Part shown: piece after piece, positions 35,022 to 46,583 of the stretch | Layout: the number at the start of each line of letters is the position of its first letter | Numbering within the stretch: the first letter of the stretch is position 1 | Source: Xenopus tropicalis | Lineage: Eukaryota > Chordata > Amphibia > Anura > Pipidae | Assembly (NCBI RefSeq): GCF_000004195.4 | Contig: NC_030683.2 | Location: 83,229,410-83,293,409, forward strand | Direction of reading: 5' to 3' | DNA: 64,000 bases | Notes under the pieces: generated by a model | The model's database searches: none | Told to the model about the DNA's origin: nothing | Seen by the model: the letters and a program-made list of their open reading frames with translations, nothing else | Position numbers and translations under genes: made by a program

Positions 35022-35270
35022 TCACGAAACGCGTAAGACCTCAAGCCGTGTTTTTTAGATGTGCAAATAAAGGTTGATCGATTTTAATATCACCTGTTGC
35101 GGCTTTTTTATGCTGACCTGGAGTGCACTGCCAATGTGTGAAGTTTTGTGACGAGATTTGTCCCCTGGCTACGGACTCGGGGCAGGAGCACCCGGGTCAA
35201 CAGGACTGTCTGGTAAGCATAATGCTTTCTTATTTGGAAGTGAGTTACCCCTGGCCGTGAGTTTTTTCAC
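35022..35270 (+). mobile_element. Penelope-like terminal-repeat relic
   Basis: CACGAAACGCGTAAGACC is followed by GTGCAAATAAAGG, GGAGTGCACTGCC and GGCAGGAGCACCCGGGTC. The order GAAACGCG, then AATAAA, then GAGTGC, then GAGCACCCGG matches the foldback element and its right flank at 4537-4650. The CTGANGA half of the hammerhead-like core is missing, cut by the MITE to the left. Confidence 0.45.
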
Positions 35271-35476
35271 CTGTCCAGTGCTTGGGAGGAATGTTTGCCT
35301 ATTTCTACTTAAAGAATAGCTTCAAAGGATCAGGGATCTTACTCATGAATCTTGGTGGGTTAAGATTAAGGTCAGCACTTTGAATAGGTAATTCCAAAAC
35401 ATTAACTTTTTCTGCTGTAGGCAATCTTTTGTAGTTCGACATGTGTCTTTAGGGTGTCTTGCTGCACTAACACTTC

Positions 35477-35975
35477 ATTGCTCCCAACTGTCCCGATTTT
35501 CGCTGGACAGTCCCTCTTTTAACAGCTCAGCCCGCAGTCCCGGATTCTTACTGAAAAGTCCCTCATTTCCCTTTGATCTCCTGCACTGAACGCTAAAAAA
35601 GACACAAATTTAATCAAAAGTAGATTTTGGCAGAGAGCCCAGAAATCTTAACAAGCTTCACCTGCACTTAGATACATTGTTTCTCACACTTAATTAAATT
35701 AGAGGGCTTTTGGCAGAGAGCCCAGAAAGTAAACAAGCCACACCTACAGTTAGATGCAGTTTCACCTGCAATAACAAAACTGTAATAATCCATAAACAAC
35801 CCCAAAACCCCCAGAAATGTGTTTGAACTTTAAAAAACCTGCCAAATTTTGTAAACCGGGAGTGGTATTTAGGGGGTGCGGTCACAAAAATGGGCGTGGT
35901 CTAAAAATGTTTGCTGTGCTAAGCACGCCATTTCTTTTTGTCCCTCTTTCCATTTTCCAATGTTGGGAAGTATGC
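35477..35975. mobile_element. MITE inserted at a Tc1 relic
   Basis: The ends CATTGCTCCCAACTGTCCC and CCAATGTTGGGAAGTATG are roughly inverted. CACTT occurs directly on both sides (35472-35476 and 35976-35980). Internal short direct repeats (GGCAGAGAGCCCAGAAA) are present. The superfamily is not determined. Confidence 0.5.
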
Positions 35976-36250
35976 CACTTTCCCTTGAGCTTTAGTTCAT
36001 GGACTGATACCCTGATCTTTTCTTGCAGAATTTGCTGGTACAAATCAGAATTCATAGTTCTATCAATGATGGCAAGCTGCCCTGGTCCAGAGGCAGCAAA
36101 GCAGGCCCAAACTATGATACTGGCACCACCACGTGTTACTGGTTGGCAAACATATTTCATTCAAGCAAAAAAAAAAAAAAAAAACGTGCTTTTTTTTGGA
36201 CTCATCTGTACCCAGAACATTCTTCCAGTAGCCTTTATCAGAGGGATTAA
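35976..36250 (-). pseudogene. Tc1-type transposase fragment
   Basis: The minus strand encodes ACFAASGPGQLAIIDRTMNS and DLYQQILQEKIRVSVHELKL, the segment between the first and second catalytic Asp of Tc1 transposases. Upstream remnants (GTDESKKKHVF) sit next to an A18 run at 36167-36184. It is a different, older lineage from the element at 26838, with both ends lost. Confidence 0.85.
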
Positions 36251-36529
36251 GAAGATCTCAGATTGTTTGAATTGGTATTTTGGGAATTTCCTTTTTATCG
36301 TTTCATATAGATGCCCCCAGGTGTAAACAAATATAAATGCTTAAGAGGGATTGTAATTGTTTGGACATTGTAAATACTTTTATTTACTCTTTTTGTTGGG
36401 CAATGCCTTTGAATATGTATAAGCAACTAGAAATAATAGCTCTGTGACTGGGATGTTTTGTATACAAATGATGAAAGATATCTTTAGTTAGAGAGCAAAT
36501 AAACACTCTAATAAAAATTGCTAACTACA
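36251..36529. other. Intergenic, no recognised feature
   Basis: AT-rich spacer between the Tc1 relic and the next MITE. Confidence 0.4.
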
Positions 36530-36810
36530 AATATAGGACCTGCTATGGGGCCTGGGGTTTTCTGGATAAGGATCTGTAATTTGAGTCACCATGCACCATA
36601 GTAAGTCTACTATAAAATCATGTAAACATTAAATAAACCCAATAGGATTGTTTTGCCTCCAATAAAAAATAATTATATCTTAGTTGGGATCAAGTACAAG
36701 GTTCTGTTTTATTGTTACAGAGAAAAAGGTAATAGTTTTTTTAGAAATTTTAAATAATTTTATTAAAATGGAGCCTATTGGAGATGGCTGTCCTGTAATT
36801 CAGAGCTTTC
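36530..36810. mobile_element. CAGGTATGGGA-family MITE, copy 4, 3' truncated
   Basis: Contains GGGGCCTGGGGTTTTCTGGA, TGTTACAGAGAAAAAGG and CTGTAATTCAGAGCTTTCC. The right end is replaced by the next element at CCGAGTATAAGCCGAGG. Confidence 0.75.
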
Positions 36811-37556
36811 CCGAGTATAAGCCGAGGTACCTAATTTTACCTAAGAAAACAGGAAAAACTTATTGACTCGAGTATAAGCCTAGGCTGGGAAATGCAGCCG
36901 CTACTGCTAAGTTTCAATAATCAAAATCCATCAGAAGTAATCAATCAAGTAATCCATCAGAAAAAGCACAGCACTGACTGCTTTGTTTCACAGGTGTCTT
37001 GAGACATGGGAATATATTTTATTTGCCAAAGAATGATTTAAGCAATCCTACGCGTTGATTTACACTATTCATATTGTTAATGGTAACAGAAAAAACACAG
37101 ATAACATATCGTGTTTAGCTAGTGTGCATGCTCTTCAATTATCCCCAGATGTCTCCATGCCTGTTAACATTACTTGTCTCCACTACACTCTTACCACTAT
37201 TGGTGCTGCTGAGGCTGCTGATGTCTCCGGGAGCGCTAGCAGGGCAGAATCGTGCAGGAAGGGGGGCGCATGACATCACATCAGCCCGACGCGCAGAAGA
37301 GCGCAGTCTTAGGAAGCCTGGCGGTGGATCTGGCAGCGGCTCTGGTGGCGGGTCTGGCAGCAGGTCTGGCGGCGGGTCTGGTGGCGGGTCTGGCAGCAGG
37401 TCTGGCGGCGGGTCTCGCAGCCGGCTCTGGTGGGTCTGGCACTGGCAGGGGAGGCGGTAAGATCTCTACTTTGGCTCGAGTATAAGCCGAGTTTGAATTT
37501 TTCAGCCCTTTTTTGGGGCTGAAAAACTCGGCTTATACTCGAGTATATACGGTACA
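36811..37556. mobile_element. CGAGTATAAGCCGAG repeat element
   Basis: CGAGTATAAGCC(G/T)AG occurs directly at about 36811, 36868 and 37477, and inverted at about 37529-37545 (TCGGCTTATACTCGAGTATA). The end AAAAACTCGGCTTATACTCG followed by TACGGTA resembles the terminus of the element at 34795. Inside are a GC-rich block and a minisatellite. It is a non-autonomous transposon of uncertain superfamily. Confidence 0.5.
37322..37445. repeat. GGCGGGTCTGGCAGC minisatellite
   Basis: Tandem 6-, 12- and 18-bp permutations of GGCGGGTCT/GGCAGCAGGTCT. It opens Gly/Ser-rich frames that are not genes. Confidence 0.85.
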
Positions 37557-40340
37557 TTAAAAAAAGGCATTTATTTTTCGTGTTATGTGTACATTCAATG
37601 CTTTTTATAAAAAGTGCTTCCAGAAATGTTCCCATTTCATGTATTGGTGCCGGCTAGGGGTCTGTGCCTAGGGTTGGCACTGGGGCACAAGAGACTTGCC
37701 CTGCTCTGATTGTAGCTGTTGCCATTTTTGGTGCCCGGGATTCAGAATCAAACAACAATATCATTTTTAGCTGAGGATGAAAGAAGTGCTTACATGTTTT
37801 ATTGTACGAGTGAGTGAATGTTTGAGCCCAGGGAATACACTTTTAAGTCCATTTATTTCTTTCTATGTTTCTCCTTTTGCTATTTCCTTCACCGATATTC
37901 TTTTTTTAGTACTTAGCGGCTGTAGGCTTATTCAGTTCAGAAAGAAATACATTTCATGGACTAATACGGATCTGCACCCCTGCACAGAGTAGCCAGCGAG
38001 TATCCGTGCAGAATATTAGACCTACATTTTCTTCTTAAATTGTGATAAGATATTAGGAATAATGTAAGAATAATTATATTGCAGTGCTGTTTTAGTAGGC
38101 TGTTTTAATCTATACAGCCCCACATTAGATGCGTTCCTTGCAGCATTCCCTTAGCCCCCTTGCATAGCCGCTTTTTTAGCAGCATACCTTTACTTTTTAG
38201 ACATCTTGTCATAGGTTATTTGAGATAAACTTATTTGCAAAGTAAAAAAAAGTTGCCATGAAATGAGAGAGGAGGCAAGTCCTTGGTGTAATTCTGAGAG
38301 CGGGCTAGTTTGCTCAGAGTCCCTTGAATATTTGCCTGAAGGGCAATAGGCAGCACTTTACAAATGACATTACTTTATCCTCGTTTTCTTCAAACAAACT
38401 GTTCAAATGCTTTCTTTGCTTCCTCACAGGACTCTACAGCTAATTATTATATTCTTATTTAAATACTCATTCTGTTACCTAGGGCATTCACTACTGAGAA
38501 TTACACAAAGTGCCAGAACACTGAGCTCTGCTCAGGACTGATGAGACGCAAAGCAATCGACAACTTCTCACATCAGCTTCTTGTTATCCAAGACCTTTAC
38601 TAGTCCTGAATATGGTATGAATACTTTCTCAGTGCCACCATGACTGCATATTATGTAGACTCCCAGGTTTCCAAGCTTGGACTTGGACATGGCCCTGGGT
38701 ACACATCATCTGTAGAACTGGTAGGGATGATTCTTATTTTGCAGCTGTAATTAAGCCAGTAATGCCTACATAGGCTACGGCAGATAAACGCAGACAGAGA
38801 ACCAGTCCTTATGCTCTGAAAAGCCTTTTACCTGTGTTTGCACCTGGAGCCATTGTGTTTATCCTCACACCAAGAATCAGCCTGGTGTGGCCATAGCCTT
38901 ATAGATGGGAAGCATGAATGGAAAATATAAGGAAAAGTGAAAGTCCCCCTTTAAAGCAACGCTGCTCAATGAAACCTGCCTAAAGGCCAGCTCTACGGGA
39001 CCATTTACACATTTAATAAACAAAGATCCTCTGGTGAGAATGCTCTCCCTCTTTGTACATTGGTTCTCTATTCTTTGTTTATGTAATCATGACTAGACAT
39101 ACATCGACATAACACCTAAACAGCACTATATCTGGCCTTGTGATATGTTTAAACAAATTACTAGCAAATCACTGCATGACTGTCATTAAAGAATCTTTAA
39201 GTATCTGTAATTAAGTTTGGGTTTTTTTCAGTTTACAGATCTGGGGGAATGCAATAGTAAGAATTAAAGGGAAAGGTTTTCTATCCATAAAACTGTGGTA
39301 TAGCTACCACCTAACTAGAAAGAGAGAGCAAAGAGCTTACACAAATGGATCATCTTTACAAATTCCTGGATTGCCAATAAGCATTTTACAGCATCTGGCT
39401 GGACACACTGGCATCATAAGACAAACATGAAACAACAGCAAGATAATAAAGGCAAAAAGAAAGCCAAACAAGCAAGCAGCTGTTCCAGAAAGGCAGCTAA
39501 ACCCAGGCAGTTTCCGATGATCTCCAGCGGGGCTAATCCTATTATCAGTATATACAGTGAATACAATGCTCATACAACAAAATATCTGCTCGTGGACACA
39601 CTTACAGGCATGCCTGCGCCCGCTAGCTCAGCTTAACGACAATACAGCCAATCAGAGGCTTGTTTCTCTGCTGCAAGCTGAATTCTCGCTTAAAGGGAAA
39701 GCATAGAGAAAACATTTTACAGAGATGTAGCAGTCTATGTGACAGCAGCTGATCACAAGATCCGCTGTTATGTGCATCTATTGGATTTTATTGCTGTACT
39801 TAACAATTGTAGCAGGCTTTATAATACTGCATTCCACAGTGTATACCGTATATAAATGTATAACATAAATGCATATGGTACCTTCTGGCATTCCCCTCTC
39901 CACAGGTATATAAGGGAAATCTTTTAGGCCTGTTGGACTTGTGATCCCACATTAAATGTATTTTGGAGAGACCAGCCTTGCAAGGTATATGTGTTTATAT
40001 CTTTGCTTTGGCTCTGCAAGTGTTGCTGATCTATAACACTCTACAATTAAAAAAGAGAAACTTATTATAGTCAAGTAGCAACAGGAAAGCTTCAGGTTAG
40101 AAATAGATGGGTTGTTTTAGGCTCTTACTTATACAGTCGCATCTAAGCGTCGACCACAGGTTGTTAGTGTCGGCTAAACACCCATGTGTAAGAGCCCTTA
40201 GAGACGTGTCTTTCAGTTGTCCTAAGACATAGCGTTAAAGCACCTGAAACAGCCTGCTACAGACTAACATTGCAATTTCCGGATGAGCGCAAGTGCCAGC
40301 TCCTGTCAGGTAACTGCATTGTTAAGTAATGGTAAAATCC
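37557..40340. other. Intergenic, mostly unique sequence
   Basis: No gene or transposon recognised. The block at about 38050-39050 looks like unique mixed-composition DNA and is a candidate for conserved non-coding sequence. Confidence 0.35.
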
Positions 40341-40344
40341 ATAA

Positions 40345-40500
40345 GTTATTTTTATTATTAACACATATTTATAAAACACCAACATATTCTGCAGCGTTGT
40401 ACAATAAATGGATGCATACATTAAACATACAAAAATAACCAATATAAGAGGTAAAGAGGGCCCTGCCCAATAGAGCTTACTGTCTAAATATCTATTAAGA
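40345..40500 (-). repeat. L2-like repeat 3' part
   Basis: AACATATTCTGCAGCGTTGT, ACAATAAATGG and GAGGGCCCTGCCCAATAGAG-CTTACTGTCTAA are the recognisable words of a widespread vertebrate repeat, here in minus sense. Confidence 0.55.
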
Positions 40501-41760
40501 AAATAGTAATACACATCTAATCAGCTAACTGATCTCATAGTGTTCCGCCTGATTGTTCTTATGTGCATTTACACACAACATGCAACATATTCGTATTTGT
40601 CATTAAAAAAAAATCACACTTTGCAATGTAATAGCTATTGCATTGCAAATTTTTATTGTTTACTAATGCATCAATGATTGCAATTCCCCATTAGTTATGT
40701 TTAAAGAAAAAAAAAAAACAAGTTACCGCAATATATGCATTTTTACTGTCAGCATGCTTAAACACCTTAAAAATGCCATGGAGCAAGAGCCCTAAAGAGC
40801 AAAGCTGGAAGACATATATTTTTATTGAAACATGATGTGTATTGAGAAAATTAGGAGTACAGCTTACAGTCACAGAACCCTGTTAAAGTCTTCGGGTACA
40901 GATGATTAAAAACAGTATATGCTATGCTATGAATAAGATTAAACATATGTAAGGAAGAAGGTAACTAGGGAGGGTTAGAGAGGGTAGAAAGAAAGTGGAA
41001 TGAAGAGGAAAGAAGATGGGAGGACAGGTGGAGGGTATTGGATAGGTAAGGGTACTTGGAAGATATATTATGCTTTCATGTTACAACCTGGCGGCTATTG
41101 TATCAGCCCTGCCAGTAAAAATGATGCTTAGTGCCAATGTTATTAATAGGTATTAATAGGAAAGAAAGATAAGAGAGAGATGGGAAGGAAGATATATTTT
41201 ATCAGAAAAATTGGCAGCCATAATAATGCTCCTGCTGAGAAATAAGGAACTGAAACCAGATGAAGCCTCCAATTTCAGGGATCCAGTGCTCTGATTTCAA
41301 AGTCTGTTAAGTGTAGGCAAACCCTTGGGACCCTCCTTTATGCAGCAGCTTGCAGTAAGTGTGCCATTAGCAATACTGTTTCATCCACAGAGCAAAGTCT
41401 TACTTCTAAATGTAATGGTCTGCTTACTTTGCTCCTCCATTAAAGTGTCAAAAATCTTCCCCAACACTCTCGCTTTATTCAAATGTTTCTAGACTACAAC
41501 TCCCAGCATACTCCTACATATAGCGAAGCATTAAAGCATGCTGAGAGCAGTGCCAAGAGGGGAAATCTTACCTGCTAGCACTACAGGAGTTATCTTAATT
41601 GGGAAACTCCTTTTTCTATTGCTGAATCTTGGGCATGAGAAACATGGCGGTGATTTGAATGGATCATTTAGTCACCTAATCTCACAAGCACAAAACTGTT
41701 AGCAAGGTATATTCAGATTTCCACTGGATGATCTTCTTGCACCAGTTGGGATTCTAGTAG
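40501..41760. other. Intergenic, unique and purine-rich sequence
   Basis: Purine-rich stretch at 40955-41060. ACTACAACTCCCAGCATA lies at 41493. No gene is seen. Confidence 0.4.
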
Positions 41761-42046
41761 TAGTGATGAGCTAATTTGTTCACCAGACATGGATTTGCAG
41801 TGAATTTCCGCATTTCGGATTTGCAAATAGTTCTGCAAAACTTCCATGAAAAATTTGCTGTGCATCAAAACATTGGGCGCGCGTCTAATTGCGCATCAAA
41901 ATTGGGTGCGGTTACATCAAAAAAGCATGGGTGACAGAAAAGGATTTAGGCGACCAAAAAATTGTGCGACAAATACGTTTCGCATATTTTTTGCCGTTGC
42001 GTGAATTTTATGGTGAAGCGAAACGGGACAGATTCGCTCACCACTA
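41761..42046. mobile_element. GTGATGAGCGAAT-family MITE, full copy
   Basis: Ends TAGTGATGAGCTAATTTGTT and ACAGATTCGCTCACCACTA are inverted copies. The inside is rich in CpG and GAAAC/TTTCG words. Fragments of the family lie at 32152, 33891 and 43172. Confidence 0.8.
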
Positions 42047-42086
42047 ATTCTGAGCCCAAAAGCTTATTATTTCTTAGAAACTATCC

Positions 42087-42322
42087 TTAGGGGCTGATTT
42101 ATTATGCTGTGTAAAAAATGGGGGCAAATTTGGCCAAAATTCGCCTTGTAAAAAACAGCTTAAAATGTTTTGTACGTGTTTTTTTTCCACTGGAATTTAC
42201 GTAAAATAACGGCGTATAATCTGGCATTCAGACTGCAAACTTCTCCATTTATTTTACACAGCTTTTTACACCGTTTTTTCTGCAAATTTCATTTTACACA
42301 GCATGATAAGTAGGCCCCTTAA
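42087..42322. mobile_element. Palindromic MITE with TTA(A)GGGGC ends
   Basis: Ends TTAGGGGCTGATTTATTATG and CATGATAAGTAGGCCCCTTAA are inverted, with GCTGTGTAAAA and TTTTACACAGC arms inside. TTAA-like borders would fit a piggyBac or Kolobok/T2-type target. Confidence 0.75.
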
Positions 42323-44015
42323 TATTGTTTGCAGCTCCAAGCATTGATTAATATGTTACAGTATGCTACAAATTATTGTCTAGTAACATGTGGGTGGAGG
42401 ATTTTGACCATGCCTATGTCAGGCCCCAGCTATGTGCCCCCCTTAGCAGAGTATATTAATATGGGAGAGTTGAGATGTGTGGATCTTGTTAAAGATGACA
42501 CTTATATAGGGATACACACATTGCAGCACAATCTGCTAGTTGTTGTAGAAGTAAAATTACTGCCTCTGTGTAAGTTCAAGGCTCAAACTCAAGGCTTAGA
42601 TCTCTATACGTACATTTTTGACAAGCTGAAATAATGTTATGTTAGGAAGTTTTTACTATGATCTCTTGTTGAGAGAGCTGGGTATCAGTATATCAGTATT
42701 GACCTTTGTTTTATAACTTTTGTGCAACTCACTTTAACTTAGAGGGTTTCACTAAAAATGGAATAAGCTATTTTTTACCCAACGTACTATGGGATTACAG
42801 TGCTGCTCTGCAGCTAATGAACTAAAAGTGGGAGATTTTTTATAGATAAAGTAAAACATTTGAAAGGTTTAGAAAGCAACAAACCTTGTGGCAATGAAAG
42901 GAGTGTTGAATTCAGACGGAAGGGTGACAGGTTCTGTTCTTAACAGACCTCTGATTTTCTACATTAGGACATTATGTATAGATGTATTATGACATAGATG
43001 TATGGGGATAGAACACTGCAGTCAGTGCAGAGACAGAATGCTTGATTCTTTCAAGTCACTGACTCGTTTACCTTTTTATCCATGAAGATCTAACATGAAT
43101 GGTGCTAAGGGCAAAATAGGCTTTCATTCTAAGTATGAGTGAATGCTTACAGAAACAAGAATATCTGAATAGTGATGAGCAAATTTTTTCACCAGGTTTC
43201 ACTGTGAAAGAACACTCATAGACACCAATGCGGTTTGAAAAAGTGCAAAAAACGCCCATTGAGATTAATGTGTTTTACAACTTTTTGGCATTTGACTGAA
43301 TATATATGCTTACGGGCTAAATTGCAGTTTGGTGCTTGAAAAAGGGATCATAAAGGGAAATTCCTAACAATACTATAATATGTACCTAAATAAATATTTT
43401 TGAATTTATTGCCCCTTACACAGAATCATGTGTATTTTCACCTAAGCATTTGCTGACGTGCACATGAAACTGTGTAAGGAGTGACCAGTTGGGCAATTTG
43501 TAAGCAACCCGACATGGGGATATATACAGTACATCTGACTGCCAGGAAATGCATTTTCTGTAGTACAGATCAGTGAAAGATTATAATTATGAACACAGTA
43601 ACCTGGAATGTGACAATACTCCTTAAATAATGCCAAAGTGACAATCCAATATCGGAGGATCTTCCAAAAATAATTCTGCCTGTCTGTGTGCATCTGGCTC
43701 CATGTTTTTTGTTGCAGACTCACTCTTATAGCACTATGTCTCCCCTCCCGACATTTGATTACAGTGTAATATTGCCATGCATAAACGGTCCTGCTTAGGT
43801 GTGAGGTGGCAGGAATAGGTTCAAGCAATGATGCAGGATATTGAGCATTTTCTGCTGACAATATAGATTTGGGAAACCTTTAACCTTTAAGAATTTATCC
43901 CCATGGTGAAAAATTACATTTGTAAAAGTGCTATTATTATTATTTTTTGTAGTCCATAGGCCCAACTGTACTTCTGGTTTACCAGAGCATGCAGAGCTGG
44001 CTGTGTTTGTTAGTA
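42323..44015. other. Intergenic, mostly unique sequence
   Basis: A short GTGATGAGCAAAT MITE remnant lies at about 43172-43270. The ORF at 43442-43861 shows no recognisable domain and is treated as chance. Confidence 0.4.
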
Positions 44016-44343
44016 CAGGTATGGGATCCCTTATCCGGAAACCCGTTATCCAGAAAGCTCCGAATTACGGAAAGTCTGTCTCCCATAGACCCCATTTTAA
44101 TTAAATAATTCAGATTTTTAAAACGTATTTCCTTTTTCTCTGTAATAATAAAAAAGGACCATCTATTTGATCCCAACTAAGATATAATTAATCCTTATTG
44201 AATGCAAAACAGTCCTATTGGGTTTAATTAATGTTTTATAGTTTTTTTAGTAGAAGAAAGGTATGGAGATCCAAATTATGGAAAGACCCCTTATCCGGAA
44301 AACCCTTGGTCCCGAGCATTCTGTATAATGGTTCCTATACCTG
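44016..44343. mobile_element. CAGGTATGGGA-family MITE, copy 5
   Basis: Complete copy starting CAGGTATGGGATCCCTTATC and ending TCCTATACCTG, with TA on both sides. It is in inverse orientation to copies 1-4, as seen from the order of internal blocks (CCTTTTTCTCTGTAATAATA). Confidence 0.85.
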
Positions 44344-44807
44344 TAATACTAAACCCGGGCCAATGGCAGTGTATTTTTGGGTCTTTTGTAATTGCAGGAA
44401 TCTAGATTTCCCTGTAGAGGAAACAACACCCTATGTGCCATTGCACTTAGACAAGTCCCAATGGATAAATCAGTGAGAAGAATAAACAAATAGCCTGGCA
44501 GTTTACTCATGGGCTTTCTAGAAATGCTTTTTTCCTGAGGTAATATTCATTTAATATCTGGTGATTTTTTTTTGTTTAAAATTTGCAAATGTATCAGCCT
44601 GATATACATCTTTAGATGTCATTTTCTCAGGAATGTAGCAAAACATTTGCTTGAGGCAATATTTTTAGATGTAGGTGTAGAAAGCATGTGAAAATGTAGT
44701 CTTGTGGATTTTTTAAACATTAGCAAATCTGTCCCTTAATCTCTATTTTCCTGGCACTATACTTATACAGGCTTTATATGAAAAGAGAATTATTATACCC
44801 ACTAGTA
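44344..44807. other. Intergenic, no recognised feature
   Basis: AT-rich spacer between two copies of one MITE family. Confidence 0.4.
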
Positions 44808-45131
44808 CAGGTATGGGATCCGTTATCCGGAATCCCTTTATCCGGAAAGTTCCAAAGTACGGGAAGGCCATCTCGCATAGACTCCATTATAAGCAAATAT
44901 TTTAAAAAAAATGAAATGATTTCCTTTTCCTCTTTCATATTAAAATAATACCTTATAATTGATCCCAGCTATAATACAATTAATCCTTTTTGGGTGCAGA
45001 ACACTCCTATTTGGGTTTATTTAATTTTTAAATGATTTTTTAGCAGACTTATGGGGATCCAAATAACAGAAAGATTCCTTATTCAGAAAACCTCAGGTCC
45101 CGGCCATTCTGGATAATGGGTGCCATACCTG
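44808..45131. mobile_element. CAGGTATGGGA-family MITE, copy 6
   Basis: Complete copy from CAGGTATGGGATCCGTTATC to GGGTGCCATACCTG with TA borders, in the same orientation as copy 5. Confidence 0.85.
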
Positions 45132-45741
45132 TACTACAGTTCTGCATATTATTGCACTACTATTGCTGCTATATAAGAATCAATATATTATTAATATTAT
45201 CCTGACTTCCACCTCCTTGCCCTGATCTTCTAGTATCATTGTACCTGAACATGAATCCACTGAATATGACGCAACAAGCAAAATGAGATTTGTGCCTAGG
45301 AAACATCTCTTGTATGGCATGTGGATTATTGTCTGGTGCAAGTTCATTTTGTTCCCTGTTACATTAAAGCTTTCTGCTTCCTTCCTGTCATCATTTTTAT
45401 ATCTGTGATTTTCTTATACTCAAATCAGCCGTCACATGTCGCGCCTTCTATTCATCTATAGTCACTTTAAAATTTTTTAATTTTATTAATTTAATTTTCG
45501 TTATCATAAGATACTGTTTAGGCTTGCTTATTAGTAACTACCTCTTCCAATCTGCATTCATACAAAGTGCTATTAGGCTTCAGGGCATTATTCAGCATGA
45601 ATGGAAAACATATTTGATGTTCGGTTATTTTGTTTGTTTACTAATTTGTTCCCACTGGAGTTTTTACATGTAAGCAAGCAAATTAACCAATCATTTATTG
45701 CTATTTACTGAATGAAGCTTTGTGGGGAAAATACTGTATAC

Positions 45742-45960
45742 CAGTGCCATCCAACTGACCCACGGCTCCCCCCGTGTTGCCCCCCACCTGTCTGGCTGCT
45801 GGTTGCTTACCTTTGTGAAAGCCTTAAAAAGTAGATTCAGGCTGTAAGCCGCTGTATTGTTCACACATGTATGACCCTGCATTGTTCACAAGTCAGGCCC
45901 AGACTGTAAGTGCCCACATTGTTCAACTGGTCATACCTAAGACAGACTGTAGGCGCAGCA
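45742..45960. mobile_element. hAT-type element end
   Basis: CAGTGCCATCCAACTGACCC and CCCCCCACCTGTCTGGCTGC resemble the hAT element at 60076-61226, where the same words appear in reverse. Only one end is seen. Confidence 0.5.
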
Positions 45961-46142
45961 CCGGCATTGTGGCACTGTATGTACTGCAGGACAAAGTATG
46001 ACCCTTGCAGTTCTCTACTTTGGACACAAGATGTGTTAAAGTATATAAGCCAGAGCAGCCATGTAGTGTGGGTCTATTTTAGAGGGCTTCCACCTGAGCA
46101 GGCAGGTTGGAAAGGAACCTAGGTTAAATCAGGCCTAATAAG

Positions 46143-46583
46143 TGTTAGGATATATTAAGTGTGACAGATAGGATAAGGTTTAGCTAGAAGTGCAGCATGT
46201 GGCTCCACCAAGAATATTTAGTAGGATTAGCATCCCAGGTATACTACTTCCCTTAGTAGGAGCCAAGTGTACAGACCTAGGAACAAAAGGAGTTTGCCTA
46301 GCTTTCACTTGCAGAGTATATCCGGAAATCTGGGGGTGAACCTTTCTTATTGAGCTAATACTGTGTTCATTGATTAACCGTAAGGGGCAGAGTATTATGG
46401 GACTATATAAGTGTGAGTGTATGCCTGACACCTGTTTGATGTATATATCCTGCTACATTGATGTTAAAGTACTCCTATTTGGATAAAGTTAATAAACTCT
46501 TATTGTTTGAGTTAAAGAACCACTGGTGTCTCATGCAGAAGCGTTATTGGTAATGCTAATGGTTTGGGGAGCCCCCTTTTACA
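46143..46583 (+). repeat. Solo LTR candidate
   Basis: Begins TGTTAGG and ends CCTTTTACA. Flanks are ATAAG and ATAAC, a 4 of 5 match that could be a worn duplication. ACTATATAAGTG (about 46407) would be a TATA box and AATAAA (46490) a polyadenylation signal at proper spacing. There is no coding sequence. Confidence 0.5.

Noticed and set aside
37122..37635. Gly/Ser/Ala-rich ORFs on both strands
   Set aside because: Produced by the GGCGGGTCT minisatellite inside a transposon.
43442..43861. 139-codon minus-strand ORF
   Set aside because: No recognisable domain or start context, and a composition typical of chance ORFs. A translated search would be needed to reopen it.
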